Assembly: GCA_021799325.1 (NCBI GenBank)
Contig: JAJZAS010000116.1
Location: forward strand, 1 to 5,836
Reading direction: 5' to 3'
Source of the DNA: Bacillota bacterium
Lineage (GTDB): Bacteria; Bacillota; Bacilli; Alicyclobacillales; SLC66
DNA: 5,836 nucleotides
Shown: positions 1-5,816 of the stretch, in pieces
Position numbering within the stretch: the first letter of the stretch is position 1
Layout of the letters: every line of letters starts with the position of its first letter
The notes under the pieces: generated by a model
What the model was told of the DNA's origin: nothing
The model's input: the letters and a program-made list of their open reading frames with translations, nothing else
Database searches by the model: none
Made by a program: the position numbers and the translations under genes

Positions 1-136
1 GGGAGATTGCGGCTCCTTCTCTCATGATGCGGGTCAACAATATCCAGATGACACCTAATATCAACCCTACTACGATGGCCCCCACGAGGACGTAAAGATT
101 GTTCCCACCAGATGGGATGTTACCAAGGTACTTAAT
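1..136 (-). CDS. Partial unknown membrane protein, N-terminal part, runs off the left edge
   Basis: A leftward frame is open from the TGA at 175-173 to the window edge. From the ATT at 136 it would read IKYLGNIPSGGNNLYVLVGA, then a hydrophobic run (IVVGLILGVIWILL) and a basic TRIMRE, so there is one clear membrane helix of about 22 residues with positive charges after it (about residues 15-37 of 45 visible). I do not recognise the family. The amino acid pattern is protein-like and the upstream region has promoter and ribosome-binding-site candidates, which favours a real gene. Against it, no conventional start codon exists in frame ahead of the helix. The choices are a rare ATT start, a frameshift from the ATG at 156-154, or a decayed gene. 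The bulk of the gene, if real, lies outside the window. Confidence 0.4.
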   Translation of the reverse strand, partial: MKYLGNIPSGGNNLYVLVGAIVVGLILGVIWILLTRIMREGAAIS

Positions 137-145
137 TGCAAAATA

Positions 146-153
146 CCCTCTTT
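146..153 (-). promoter_or_regulatory. Shine-Dalgarno-like AAAGAGGG before the left-edge frame
   Basis: AAAGAGGG lies 9 bases upstream of an ATT codon (136-134) that would open the left-edge membrane frame. No ATG, GTG or TTG follows at proper spacing in that frame. A TTG four bases after GGG is in a different frame that stops at 72-70. Confidence 0.3.
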
Positions 154-181
154 CATTGAATGAATGGTTTGTTCATCAATA

Positions 182-210
182 AAAGTATGCTATGCATCTG
201 AAAATGTCAA
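182..210 (-). promoter_or_regulatory. Putative sigma-A-type promoter reading left, downstream of rlmH
   Basis: On the minus strand a perfect -35 hexamer TTGACA (210-205) is followed, after exactly 17 bases, by a poor -10 TACTTT (187-182); CATACT (189-184) at 15 bases is the alternative. It lies 36 bases beyond the rlmH stop and about 46 bases before the start of a leftward membrane-protein frame, as expected for the promoter of a new transcription unit. The weak -10 box limits confidence. No terminator with a T-run is seen between rlmH and this site, so read-through from the operon is also possible. Confidence 0.4.
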
Positions 211-246
211 TACCATTCAGTTCAATTTTGCATCAAGAGGTAGACC

Positions 247-708
247 TCACTTATGATAGGGCGAGTTTCGCGTGATTTGAAATGCGCGATACAACTGTTC
301 CAGCAAAATGATGCGCATCAGCTGATGCGGAAAGGTAAAATCCGAAAAAGAGAGCATCATCTCCGCGCGCTGCAATACTTTTTCATCCAGGCCATGTGAG
401 CCGCCGATCACGAGTACATATCGGCTTGCTCCAGCTGTGAATTGACGGTCAAGCCAAGCGGAAAACGCTTCAGAAGTGAATTTTTTGCCGTGCATATCAA
501 GTGCGATCACCATGTCCCTATCCCGAATCCGCTCGAGAATGCGAGCTCCTTCCAGTGACTTGACACGCTCCACCTGATCGCCCGCTTCATCCGGCAATTC
601 TTCAATAGTAAGGGAAGCGAAAGACTGGAGTCGCTTCCTGTACTCCGCTTCCGCTTCCCGCCAGAACTTTTCTTTTAACTTTCCCACTGACAAAATGACG
701 ATTTGCAA
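247..708 (-). CDS. rlmH: RlmH, 23S rRNA (pseudouridine-1915 N3) methyltransferase
   Basis: A SPOUT-class methyltransferase that uses S-adenosylmethionine to methylate the N3 of pseudouridine 1915 in helix 69 of 23S rRNA, acting as a homodimer on assembled ribosomes. At 153 residues it is near the usual 155-159. The N-terminus IVILSVGKLKEKFW, the AdoMet-binding stretch VLVIGGSHGL (98-107), the knot segment SFSDFTFPHQLMRIILLEQL and the invariant C-terminal YHK are all present, so it is full length. The start is TTG at 708-706: the first residues align with other RlmH proteins and a TGA lies only seven codons upstream in frame. The nearest Shine-Dalgarno-like bases (AAAGG at 727-723) are 14 bases away, so initiation is probably weak and helped by translation of htrA, whose stop is 21 bases upstream. 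RlmH at the end of the wal operon is common in Bacillales. Confidence 0.96.
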   Translation of the reverse strand: MQIVILSVGKLKEKFWREAEAEYRKRLQSFASLTIEELPDEAGDQVERVKSLEGARILERIRDRDMVIALDMHGKKFTSEAFSAWLDRQFTAGASRYVLVIGGSHGLDEKVLQRAEMMLSFSDFTFPHQLMRIILLEQLYRAFQITRNSPYHK

Positions 709-729
709 TGTTCTTAACTCAGCCTTTCA

Positions 730-2079
730 TCAAGGGAAAAATGGGGCAAATGGATTGCCGCTGTTACTTCCGTTTCCGCTACCACTTCCGCTACCACCGC
801 CAAAAGGATTGGGGATAATGATAGTTCCGCCACTTGAATTACTGTTACTGCTGCTGTTGGCACTGTTGGCGCCACTTGACGGCAGCGGCAAATCGCCTAA
901 TTTCAACTGCAAATTCAACTTTTGCTGCCCCCGATACACAGTGACAGTGACCACTTGACCAGGCTTGTAATTATTCCATAAAATCGACCGCAAGTCGGAA
1001 AAACCAGTTACTTTCTTCCCATTGATCGCGACAATGACATCACCATGCTCAATACCTGCCTGTTTGGCAGACTGGCTCGTCACTTTGTACACCCAAACCC
1101 CATAATTGACAGGAATATTGGGCTGATACTGAGCAGGCACTGACGATAGGGACTCCGCTTCAATGCCAAGTGCAGGATGAAGCGCATGACCAGTTGTCAT
1201 GATCTCGCTGACAATCGTTTTGACTTCGTTGATGGGGATGGCAAAGCCCATTCCCGAGAACCCTTGCGCCACAATTTTAGAACTGTTGATTCCGATAACC
1301 TGCCCCTCAATATTGGCCAGCGGTCCACCACTATTTCCTGGGTTAATCGCCGCATCGGTCTGGAGCACAGTTTCTTCCCCGATCACATTGCCAGACGCTT
1401 CGTCGATCACCGGCATAGTACGAGACGTGGCGCTGATCACACCAGCGGTCACCGAGTCTGCAAAATCAAGACCCGCCGGATTGCCAATCGCAATGGCCGG
1501 TTCGCCTAGCTGCAAGGTGGCAGAATTGCCGAATTGCGCCACGTTGCTTGGCGTAATATCGGTAGAAGGAATCTTCAAAACAGCCAGGTCTGTATAGGGA
1601 TCATACCCCACCACAGAAGCATAGACGTGTTTTTTATTATACAAAACGACTTCTACCTTCGAGGCACCCTGAACCACGTGATAGTTGGTCACAATATAGC
1701 CTCTGGGATCAAAGATGACTCCAGAACCCACTCCGGTTTCCTGAAGCGTACTACCAGGCATCCCCGATGCGTTCTGCACCGCTTGATAATTGACCACGCC
1801 GACAACAGAACCAATGACTTTTTTCACAGCCTGAACCGTAGCATCACTCGTTTGCACTGTGACCGGTTTGACGGAATAGGAAGCGTTTTGCAAGTTAACA
1901 CTCGTCAGTGCTGGAGATGCGATAACGTTGGTTTGAATCAAATAAGGAACTGCAAGCATCGTCGATGCTGACCCCACCACGGCAGAAACGACCACCACGC
2001 CAGCCCACTTGGCAATCGACTTTGCCCTGCCTCCTTTTGACCTAGTACTCCGATAATTGCCATCATCGTAGTAATCCAA
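730..2079 (-). CDS. htrA: HtrA-type membrane-anchored serine protease with PDZ domain (HtrC/YyxA-like)
   Basis: A DegP/HtrA-family extracytoplasmic serine protease that degrades or refolds damaged exported proteins. Starting at TTG 2079 it has 449 residues: an acidic then basic cytoplasmic head (MDYYDDGNYRSTRSKGGR), a membrane anchor (about 25-47), and a trypsin-like domain with a complete triad: His134 (TNYHVV), Asp164 (YTDLAVLK) and Ser250 (NPGNSGGPL). One PDZ domain follows at about 304-395, with GVWVYKV...AGIEHGDVIVAING typical of the family. The last roughly 50 residues are a Ser/Asn/Gly-rich tail ending NPFAPFFP, longer than the usual end after the PDZ domain. An upstream GTG at 2088 is open but overlaps the Shine-Dalgarno. 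The position after walJ matches Bacillus yyxA (htrC). The 49-base gap from walJ shows no terminator, so it is probably in the same transcript; an additional own promoter cannot be excluded. Confidence 0.95.
   Translation of the reverse strand: MDYYDDGNYRSTRSKGGRAKSIAKWAGVVVVSAVVGSASTMLAVPYLIQTNVIASPALTSVNLQNASYSVKPVTVQTSDATVQAVKKVIGSVVGVVNYQAVQNASGMPGSTLQETGVGSGVIFDPRGYIVTNYHVVQGASKVEVVLYNKKHVYASVVGYDPYTDLAVLKIPSTDITPSNVAQFGNSATLQLGEPAIAIGNPAGLDFADSVTAGVISATSRTMPVIDEASGNVIGEETVLQTDAAINPGNSGGPLANIEGQVIGINSSKIVAQGFSGMGFAIPINEVKTIVSEIMTTGHALHPALGIEAESLSSVPAQYQPNIPVNYGVWVYKVTSQSAKQAGIEHGDVIVAINGKKVTGFSDLRSILWNNYKPGQVVTVTVYRGQQKLNLQLKLGDLPLPSSGANSANSSSNSNSSGGTIIIPNPFGGGSGSGSGNGSNSGNPFAPFFP
757..879 (-). 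repeat. Low-complexity Ser/Asn/Gly coding tract in htrA C-terminus
   Basis: Degenerate repeats of AGC/AGT/AAC/GGC/GGA codons encode two blocks, SSGANSANSSSNSNSSGG and, after TIIIPNPF, GGGSGSGSGNGSNSG. An NPF tripeptide occurs between the blocks and again directly after the second (NPFAPFFP). On the opposite strand the same bases give a leucine/proline-rich open frame (695-958), which is a by-product and not a gene. Such tracts are prone to length variation by slippage. Confidence 0.75.
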
Positions 2080-2085
2080 GGTGAA

Positions 2086-2092
2086 CACCTCC
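2086..2092 (-). promoter_or_regulatory. Shine-Dalgarno of htrA, decides its start
   Basis: The coding strand reads GGAGGTG-TTCACC-TTG. The GGAGG core is 8 bases from the TTG at 2079-2077, ideal spacing. The GTG at 2088-2086 is part of the Shine-Dalgarno itself and directly abuts GGAG, so it cannot be the start. Confidence 0.8.
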
Positions 2093-2128
2093 GAATCTAG
2101 TTCTTGTTATGCCTATTTTCTAACAAAC

Positions 2129-2959
2129 TCACCTTGAACTTACCTGAAACCGACTCGGACGAACAGCAGTGAGACCTGTCGGTTGGCGGGGACTTGTCAA
2201 ATGAATAGCCACCTGTTCTTCTACACCGTTCCACCTGTCGCGCAATCCTGCGGACACTGTTTGCGCAGCCAATTCAGGCTTATTGTTTTCCTGACTCAAG
2301 TGAGCGAGATAGATAGATTCGGTTTCCTCTGTGATCACATCTCCCAAAAATTCGCTGGCGCTGTCATTGGACAAATGTCCCTTATCTCCTAGTATTCTTC
2401 GCTTCAGATACCACGGATACGATCCGGTGCGAAGCATATCCAAATCGTGGTTGCTCTCCACAATCATGGTGTGAGCACCCCGCGTTGCTTCTCTGACGCG
2501 GTCGTTGACATAGCCAAGATCCGTGGCAAGCGCCAATTTGTCTTCCTGATAGTAAAAACAAAACCCCAACGGTTCCTCCGCATCGTGCGAAATAGCAAAT
2601 GGTTCAATGACCATTTCTCCCAGTGTAAACACTGATCCCGACCTGATAGAACGCGCCTGTACGAACTCATCTTCCCGAAAGAGCGATTGCGCCTTACTCC
2701 ATGTCCCCGCCGAAGTGTACACAGGCACGTTCCCTTTCCTCACCGCAGAGGCTAATCCCTTAATGTGGTCACTGTGCTCATGGGTGACCAGAATCGCCTG
2801 CAATTCGTCCAAACTCACTGCCATTTCCTTGAATGCCGCCTGCAATTGCCGAATGCCAATTCCCGCATCCACGAGAATCTTGGTAGATCCTGCTTCGATG
2901 TATACAGCATTACCCGTACTTCCACTTGCTAAAACATTAAACTTCATCATGGGCTTCAT
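2129..2959 (-). CDS. walJ: WalJ (YycJ/VicX), metallo-beta-lactamase-fold hydrolase, probable 5'-3' DNA exonuclease
   Basis: A cytoplasmic metallo-beta-lactamase-fold protein; the Bacillus anthracis homologue YycJ was described as a 5'-3' DNA exonuclease possibly linked to mismatch repair. Numbering from the ATG at 2959-2957 (276 residues), the N-terminus has FNVLASGSTGNA (7-18), the hallmark of WalJ. The metal site motif THEHSDH is at 59-65, with SHD at 124-126, ATDLGY (metal-bridging Asp147), SNHD at 169-172, KGHLSN (His195) and LAHLSQ (His220). All metal ligands expected of an active enzyme seem to be present. The frame is open to 3031, but that extension lies inside yycI and has no homology-like content. 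The ATG at 2959 forms an ATGA overlap with the yycI stop; ATGs at 2950 and 2947 are equally possible and only shorten the N-terminus by 3-4 residues. About 10 residues after LTAV form a slightly extended C-terminus. Confidence 0.93.
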   Translation of the reverse strand: MKPMMKFNVLASGSTGNAVYIEAGSTKILVDAGIGIRQLQAAFKEMAVSLDELQAILVTHEHSDHIKGLASAVRKGNVPVYTSAGTWSKAQSLFREDEFVQARSIRSGSVFTLGEMVIEPFAISHDAEEPLGFCFYYQEDKLALATDLGYVNDRVREATRGAHTMIVESNHDLDMLRTGSYPWYLKRRILGDKGHLSNDSASEFLGDVITEETESIYLAHLSQENNKPELAAQTVSAGLRDRWNGVEEQVAIHLTSPRQPTGLTAVRPSRFQVSSR

Positions 2960-3804
2960 TGGCTTTGTATACTCACTTCCCCGTTGATGGCATTGACATA
3001 AAAATAACCCCGCGAACTGACAATCCGCCAAACCGGGCTCAGATAGCCGGACGACTTTCCTAAAATCCTTGATGAATAGCCAAGTTGCATGGCCTGTATC
3101 GTATTATCAATCTCCAAATGCGCTTTGTCCATATAAGAAGCTAGTGCCAATAGTGCATTTGCCGCGCTCATGACAGACCGGTTGTGTACAGATTTGTCTA
3201 CCGCGAGATAGGTTTGCATTATCCGTACCACTTTTCCCTGACGAATATCAATGACAAGCGGCGCACTGAATGCCGGCAATTCATTAACTGTTTCCAGGTA
3301 TTCCACCACACCATTTTGATGAGACAACGCATCGTAAAATAGTTGATAACTAGGAAAATTATAGACGTGTCGTGCTAACCATTTGTGAAAGACATCCAGA
3401 TGACCATCCTGCTTGATGACGAGCGGCGCATTCGCAGATTGAAAATCAATACGCAAAAGATCGGGCGCTACCCTTGTGGCGCTGCCAAGTGGAGTGTGCA
3501 CCTGGACAGGTTGACCGGAGACTGCTTTTTTTACAGCGGCAATACTGATCTCCTCAGCATTTTCTATCCAAACAGGAGGGATCGTGACCGTAGTCATAGC
3601 GAGCATGGTAGGACTGGGAGGCAAACTTGCATTGATGGTTACCCCGTGTTCGGCAAAGGTTCGTTTAATATTCGCTACCTGGTCAGAAAACGGTTCTGTA
3701 TAGATAGATACTGATTTGCCAAGCACCGACCATTGATAGATCAGAAAAAGATTCAATCCCAGAAACACAATGATGAGCAGAATCTTCACTTTCCCAAAGT
3801 CCAT
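2956..3804 (-). CDS. yycI: YycI, regulatory membrane protein of the WalK sensor
   Basis: A 282-residue protein of the YycI family, partner of YycH in controlling WalK. The N-terminus MDFGKVKILLIIVFLGLNLF is characteristic: a very short cytoplasmic stretch with a positive charge, then one membrane helix (about residues 7-25) containing the F-L-x-L-N-x-F-L pattern usual at the start of YycI. The remaining roughly 255 residues are soluble and presumably extracytoplasmic. The last part (SGYLSPVWRI...GYFYVNAINGEV) looks like the PepSY-like C-terminal fold with the common 'YVNAINGEV' ending. The ATG at 3804-3802 is preceded by GGGG at 3817-3814, spaced 9 bases, within the last codons of yycH. Only 3 bases separate the yycH stop from this start, and both genes are in the same frame. 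The TGA overlaps the likely walJ ATG by 4 bases. Confidence 0.9.
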   Translation of the reverse strand: MDFGKVKILLIIVFLGLNLFLIYQWSVLGKSVSIYTEPFSDQVANIKRTFAEHGVTINASLPPSPTMLAMTTVTIPPVWIENAEEISIAAVKKAVSGQPVQVHTPLGSATRVAPDLLRIDFQSANAPLVIKQDGHLDVFHKWLARHVYNFPSYQLFYDALSHQNGVVEYLETVNELPAFSAPLVIDIRQGKVVRIMQTYLAVDKSVHNRSVMSAANALLALASYMDKAHLEIDNTIQAMQLGYSSRILGKSSGYLSPVWRIVSSRGYFYVNAINGEVSIQSQ

Positions 3805-3807
3805 ACT

Positions 3808-5124
3808 TTACATCCCCGTTCCTGTGAAAATATGGCCACTTTGCGCGTCAAGGAAAAGTGACGGTTTTTGTTGGTAGATCAATTTGTATACGGGTTTGAG
3901 TTCCACCAACTGATTATTGAGTTGCTTGGTTCCGTATCCCAGTTCGATTCTTCTTAGCCCTGTGAACATTTTGGAGGATAATTTTGAAAGGAGTTGTACA
4001 CCTGATAAAATCTTTTCGCGCGGTTCACTCGTTTCCATCCCAGGATAGGACAAATAATGCCATAATCCAGTGACCATCCCGTTTTGAACCCTCACCCTAA
4101 TTTGGTCCAACTGGCTAAAAAGCGGCCACCCGTTAATGTCGTCCTGAAACTCCAAATCCGTATAATGGGTGGTATTCTGGATTCCTGCCAAGACCTGGTC
4201 GCCCACAAAGCCACCGTGGCTATCCATAAAAGGAACCGCTACCTGCAAAGCCAAATTGGCGGATTGCTGATAGCCCTTCAACATCCCTGACGGGCAGGAA
4301 AAGATCAGTTGATTGCCAAAATAGCCTGTTTTCATGGTGACACTTTGTGTTCCATCCGAATAAATCGTTTGGGATTTCGTCTTCGCAATCGGTTGGATGA
4401 GTGATGGATCAAGAAAAAATGAGTCAATCACATGAGTGGCAACCGGATGATAGAGAATCCACGCGTAAACAGGCATTTGTAATGAAGAATAAGGAAGATT
4501 GAAGACCTGATCGCCTCTGGGAATTTGTGCGAATGGGATCGCGCTATCAGTAGGTTGCAACCAGCGGTCAAGTCCTTCGGGCATTTGCAGGTAGCCCACA
4601 TACACCTGATTGCCATCAGGAACGATCATTTTGTATTGATGGGATTTTTCAATCGGAACAAAAGCGACCATTTGACTAACAGGAATGGATACCATCAAAT
4701 CCGGCACGGGGATGGCAAGTGGCCACAGGGAGGCATGTGCAAGCAAGCCATGGTAGTCAAAAAGTAGATACGGCGTTTTGGGCGGAATCACGGCCTGCGC
4801 ACTATTTTTGGCCAATAATTTTCCCGTTAAAAACGATGATTTTCGCAATATATCAAGCATTTTTTGCACTTCCGTACTCGTGCCACTGTAACGGAAGAGC
4901 TCATTGTTCGCTGTCCATAACCAGACCGCCGAAGGGCGAATAAACTCATTGACGCTACGTTCGCTGCCATACATGGGGCTGGAATAAAAATTAGGGTGGT
5001 CGACCGCCAGTTCATTGGGCGTCCCTAACCATATCAAGCCTGAGAAAATCAGACTGGACAGCACGAGAATGATTAAAAACCAAGATTTCAGGCGCTCTGA
5101 CCACACGTGCCAGCGAAATTTCAT
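3808..5124 (-). CDS. yycH: YycH, regulatory membrane protein of the WalK sensor
   Basis: A 438-residue protein of the YycH family, which in Bacillus forms a complex with YycI and WalK through the membrane and modulates kinase activity. What is visible: a short basic cytoplasmic N-terminus (MKFRWHVWSERLKSW), one hydrophobic helix at about residues 15-33, and a long soluble domain of about 400 residues, presumably outside the membrane. Length and the single N-terminal anchor match the family, and its position between walK and yycI supports the call. Individual residues are poorly conserved in this family, so the assignment rests largely on topology and context. The ATG at 5124-5122 overlaps the walK TGA (ATGA), and GAGGG at 5136-5132 lies 7 bases upstream, a good ribosome binding site inside the walK coding sequence. 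This indicates translational coupling. The stop is TAA, while the five other identified genes end in TGA. Confidence 0.9.
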   Translation of the reverse strand: MKFRWHVWSERLKSWFLIILVLSSLIFSGLIWLGTPNELAVDHPNFYSSPMYGSERSVNEFIRPSAVWLWTANNELFRYSGTSTEVQKMLDILRKSSFLTGKLLAKNSAQAVIPPKTPYLLFDYHGLLAHASLWPLAIPVPDLMVSIPVSQMVAFVPIEKSHQYKMIVPDGNQVYVGYLQMPEGLDRWLQPTDSAIPFAQIPRGDQVFNLPYSSLQMPVYAWILYHPVATHVIDSFFLDPSLIQPIAKTKSQTIYSDGTQSVTMKTGYFGNQLIFSCPSGMLKGYQQSANLALQVAVPFMDSHGGFVGDQVLAGIQNTTHYTDLEFQDDINGWPLFSQLDQIRVRVQNGMVTGLWHYLSYPGMETSEPREKILSGVQLLSKLSSKMFTGLRRIELGYGTKQLNNQLVELKPVYKLIYQQKPSLFLDAQSGHIFTGTGM

Positions 5125-5816
5125 TGGTCTTCCCTCACTTTCGCCGGAAGGGTGATGCGAACCGTTGTCCCCTTCCCCGCAATACTGGAGATGTCAATAT
5201 CTCCCCCGTGTGCCCGAATAATTTCCTGCGCTATGGACAAGCCAAGGCCAGTCCCTCCGAGTTGTCTGGAGCGGGCCTTGTCTACCCGATAAAACCGGTC
5301 GAATATATGAGGCATATCCTGTTCTGGAATGCCCGAACCGTTATCCGTCATGACAAACACCGCGGTTCCCTTAGAACGGTCATAATCGGCACTGACCTTG
5401 ATAATCCCGTGTTTTGGTGTATATTTGAGTGAATTAGATACAATATTATCCAATACTTGGTTGAAACGGTCTTTATCTACCTCAATCCATGAATTCTCAA
5501 GTACTTCAGTTAAAAATTGAGTATTACTATGAAAGGCGAGCAGCGCAAATCGTTCCGCCAATCGATTGACCAGTTCTGCTGTCGTAACGGTCTCTTTATT
5601 TAATGCCTCATACCCAGAATCCAGTCGCGACAATTGCAATAAATCCTGTATCAGGCGAGCCATCCGGTCACTTTCCCTGTCCATCACCTGCAAGAACTGA
5701 AGTGCTAGATTCTTTTCCTCATACGCGCCATCAAGCAATGCCTCCAAATAACTGCGAAGCACAGTGATAGGCGTGCGAAGTTCATGCGACACGTCTGCGA
5801 CAAACCGCTTTCGCGC
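5121..5816 (-). CDS. walK: Sensor histidine kinase WalK (YycG), C-terminal catalytic part, 5' end missing
   Basis: This is the kinase core of the cell-wall-responsive two-component sensor that phosphorylates WalR. Read from 5816 it begins ARKRFVADVSHELRTP, the linker and H-box with the phospho-accepting His at 5784-5786. Numbering from the GTG at 5792, a dimerisation helix follows to about residue 58, then the N-box (FNQVLDNIVSNSLKYTP, 110-126), the G1 box DNGSGIP (150-156), the F-box HIFDRFYRVDKARSR (162-176) and the G2 box GGTGLGL (179-185). The RFYRVDKARSRxLGGTGLGL block is very typical of WalK. Full WalK is about 600 residues with two membrane helices, an extracellular sensor domain, HAMP and PAS; none of that is present. 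The GTG at 5792 lies inside the H-box, so it is not a real start. Upstream, the frame meets TAG at 5819-5817 and TAA at 5822-5820, so the gene is cut or broken at the window edge. Its TGA overlaps the yycH ATG by 4 bases. Family assignment is secure; intactness is unknown. Confidence 0.93.
   Translation of the reverse strand, partial: ARKRFVADVSHELRTPITVLRSYLEALLDGAYEEKNLALQFLQVMDRESDRMARLIQDLLQLSRLDSGYEALNKETVTTAELVNRLAERFALLAFHSNTQFLTEVLENSWIEVDKDRFNQVLDNIVSNSLKYTPKHGIIKVSADYDRSKGTAVFVMTDNGSGIPEQDMPHIFDRFYRVDKARSRQLGGTGLGLSIAQEIIRAHGGDIDISSIAGKGTTVRITLPAKVREDQ

Noticed and set aside
70..156. 28-codon frame from ATG 156
   Set aside because: No Shine-Dalgarno precedes the ATG, and the peptide looks unlike a protein while another frame over the same bases encodes a clear membrane helix.
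237..248. Inverted repeat GAGGT-CT-ACCTC at the rlmH stop as a terminator
   Set aside because: The stem is only 4-5 pairs with a tiny loop and no following T-run.
695..958. Plus-strand open frame rich in Leu and Pro
   Set aside because: It is the complement of the Ser/Gly/Asn repeat tract and PDZ end of htrA. Its composition is a by-product of the repeats and no homology is recognisable.
2960..3031. 24-residue N-terminal extension of walJ
   Set aside because: It lies wholly inside yycI, has no family-like sequence, and WalJ proteins begin a few residues before the V-L-A-S-G-S-T-G-N-A motif.
3385..3714. Plus-strand open frame of 109 codons
   Set aside because: It is antisense to yycI, has no family-like content and no ribosome binding site, and is explained as a shadow of the real gene.
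5121..5792. walK fragment as an independent short kinase starting at GTG 5792
   Set aside because: The GTG encodes the Val just before SHELRTP within the H-box; there is no Shine-Dalgarno and the conserved linker codons continue upstream to 5816.
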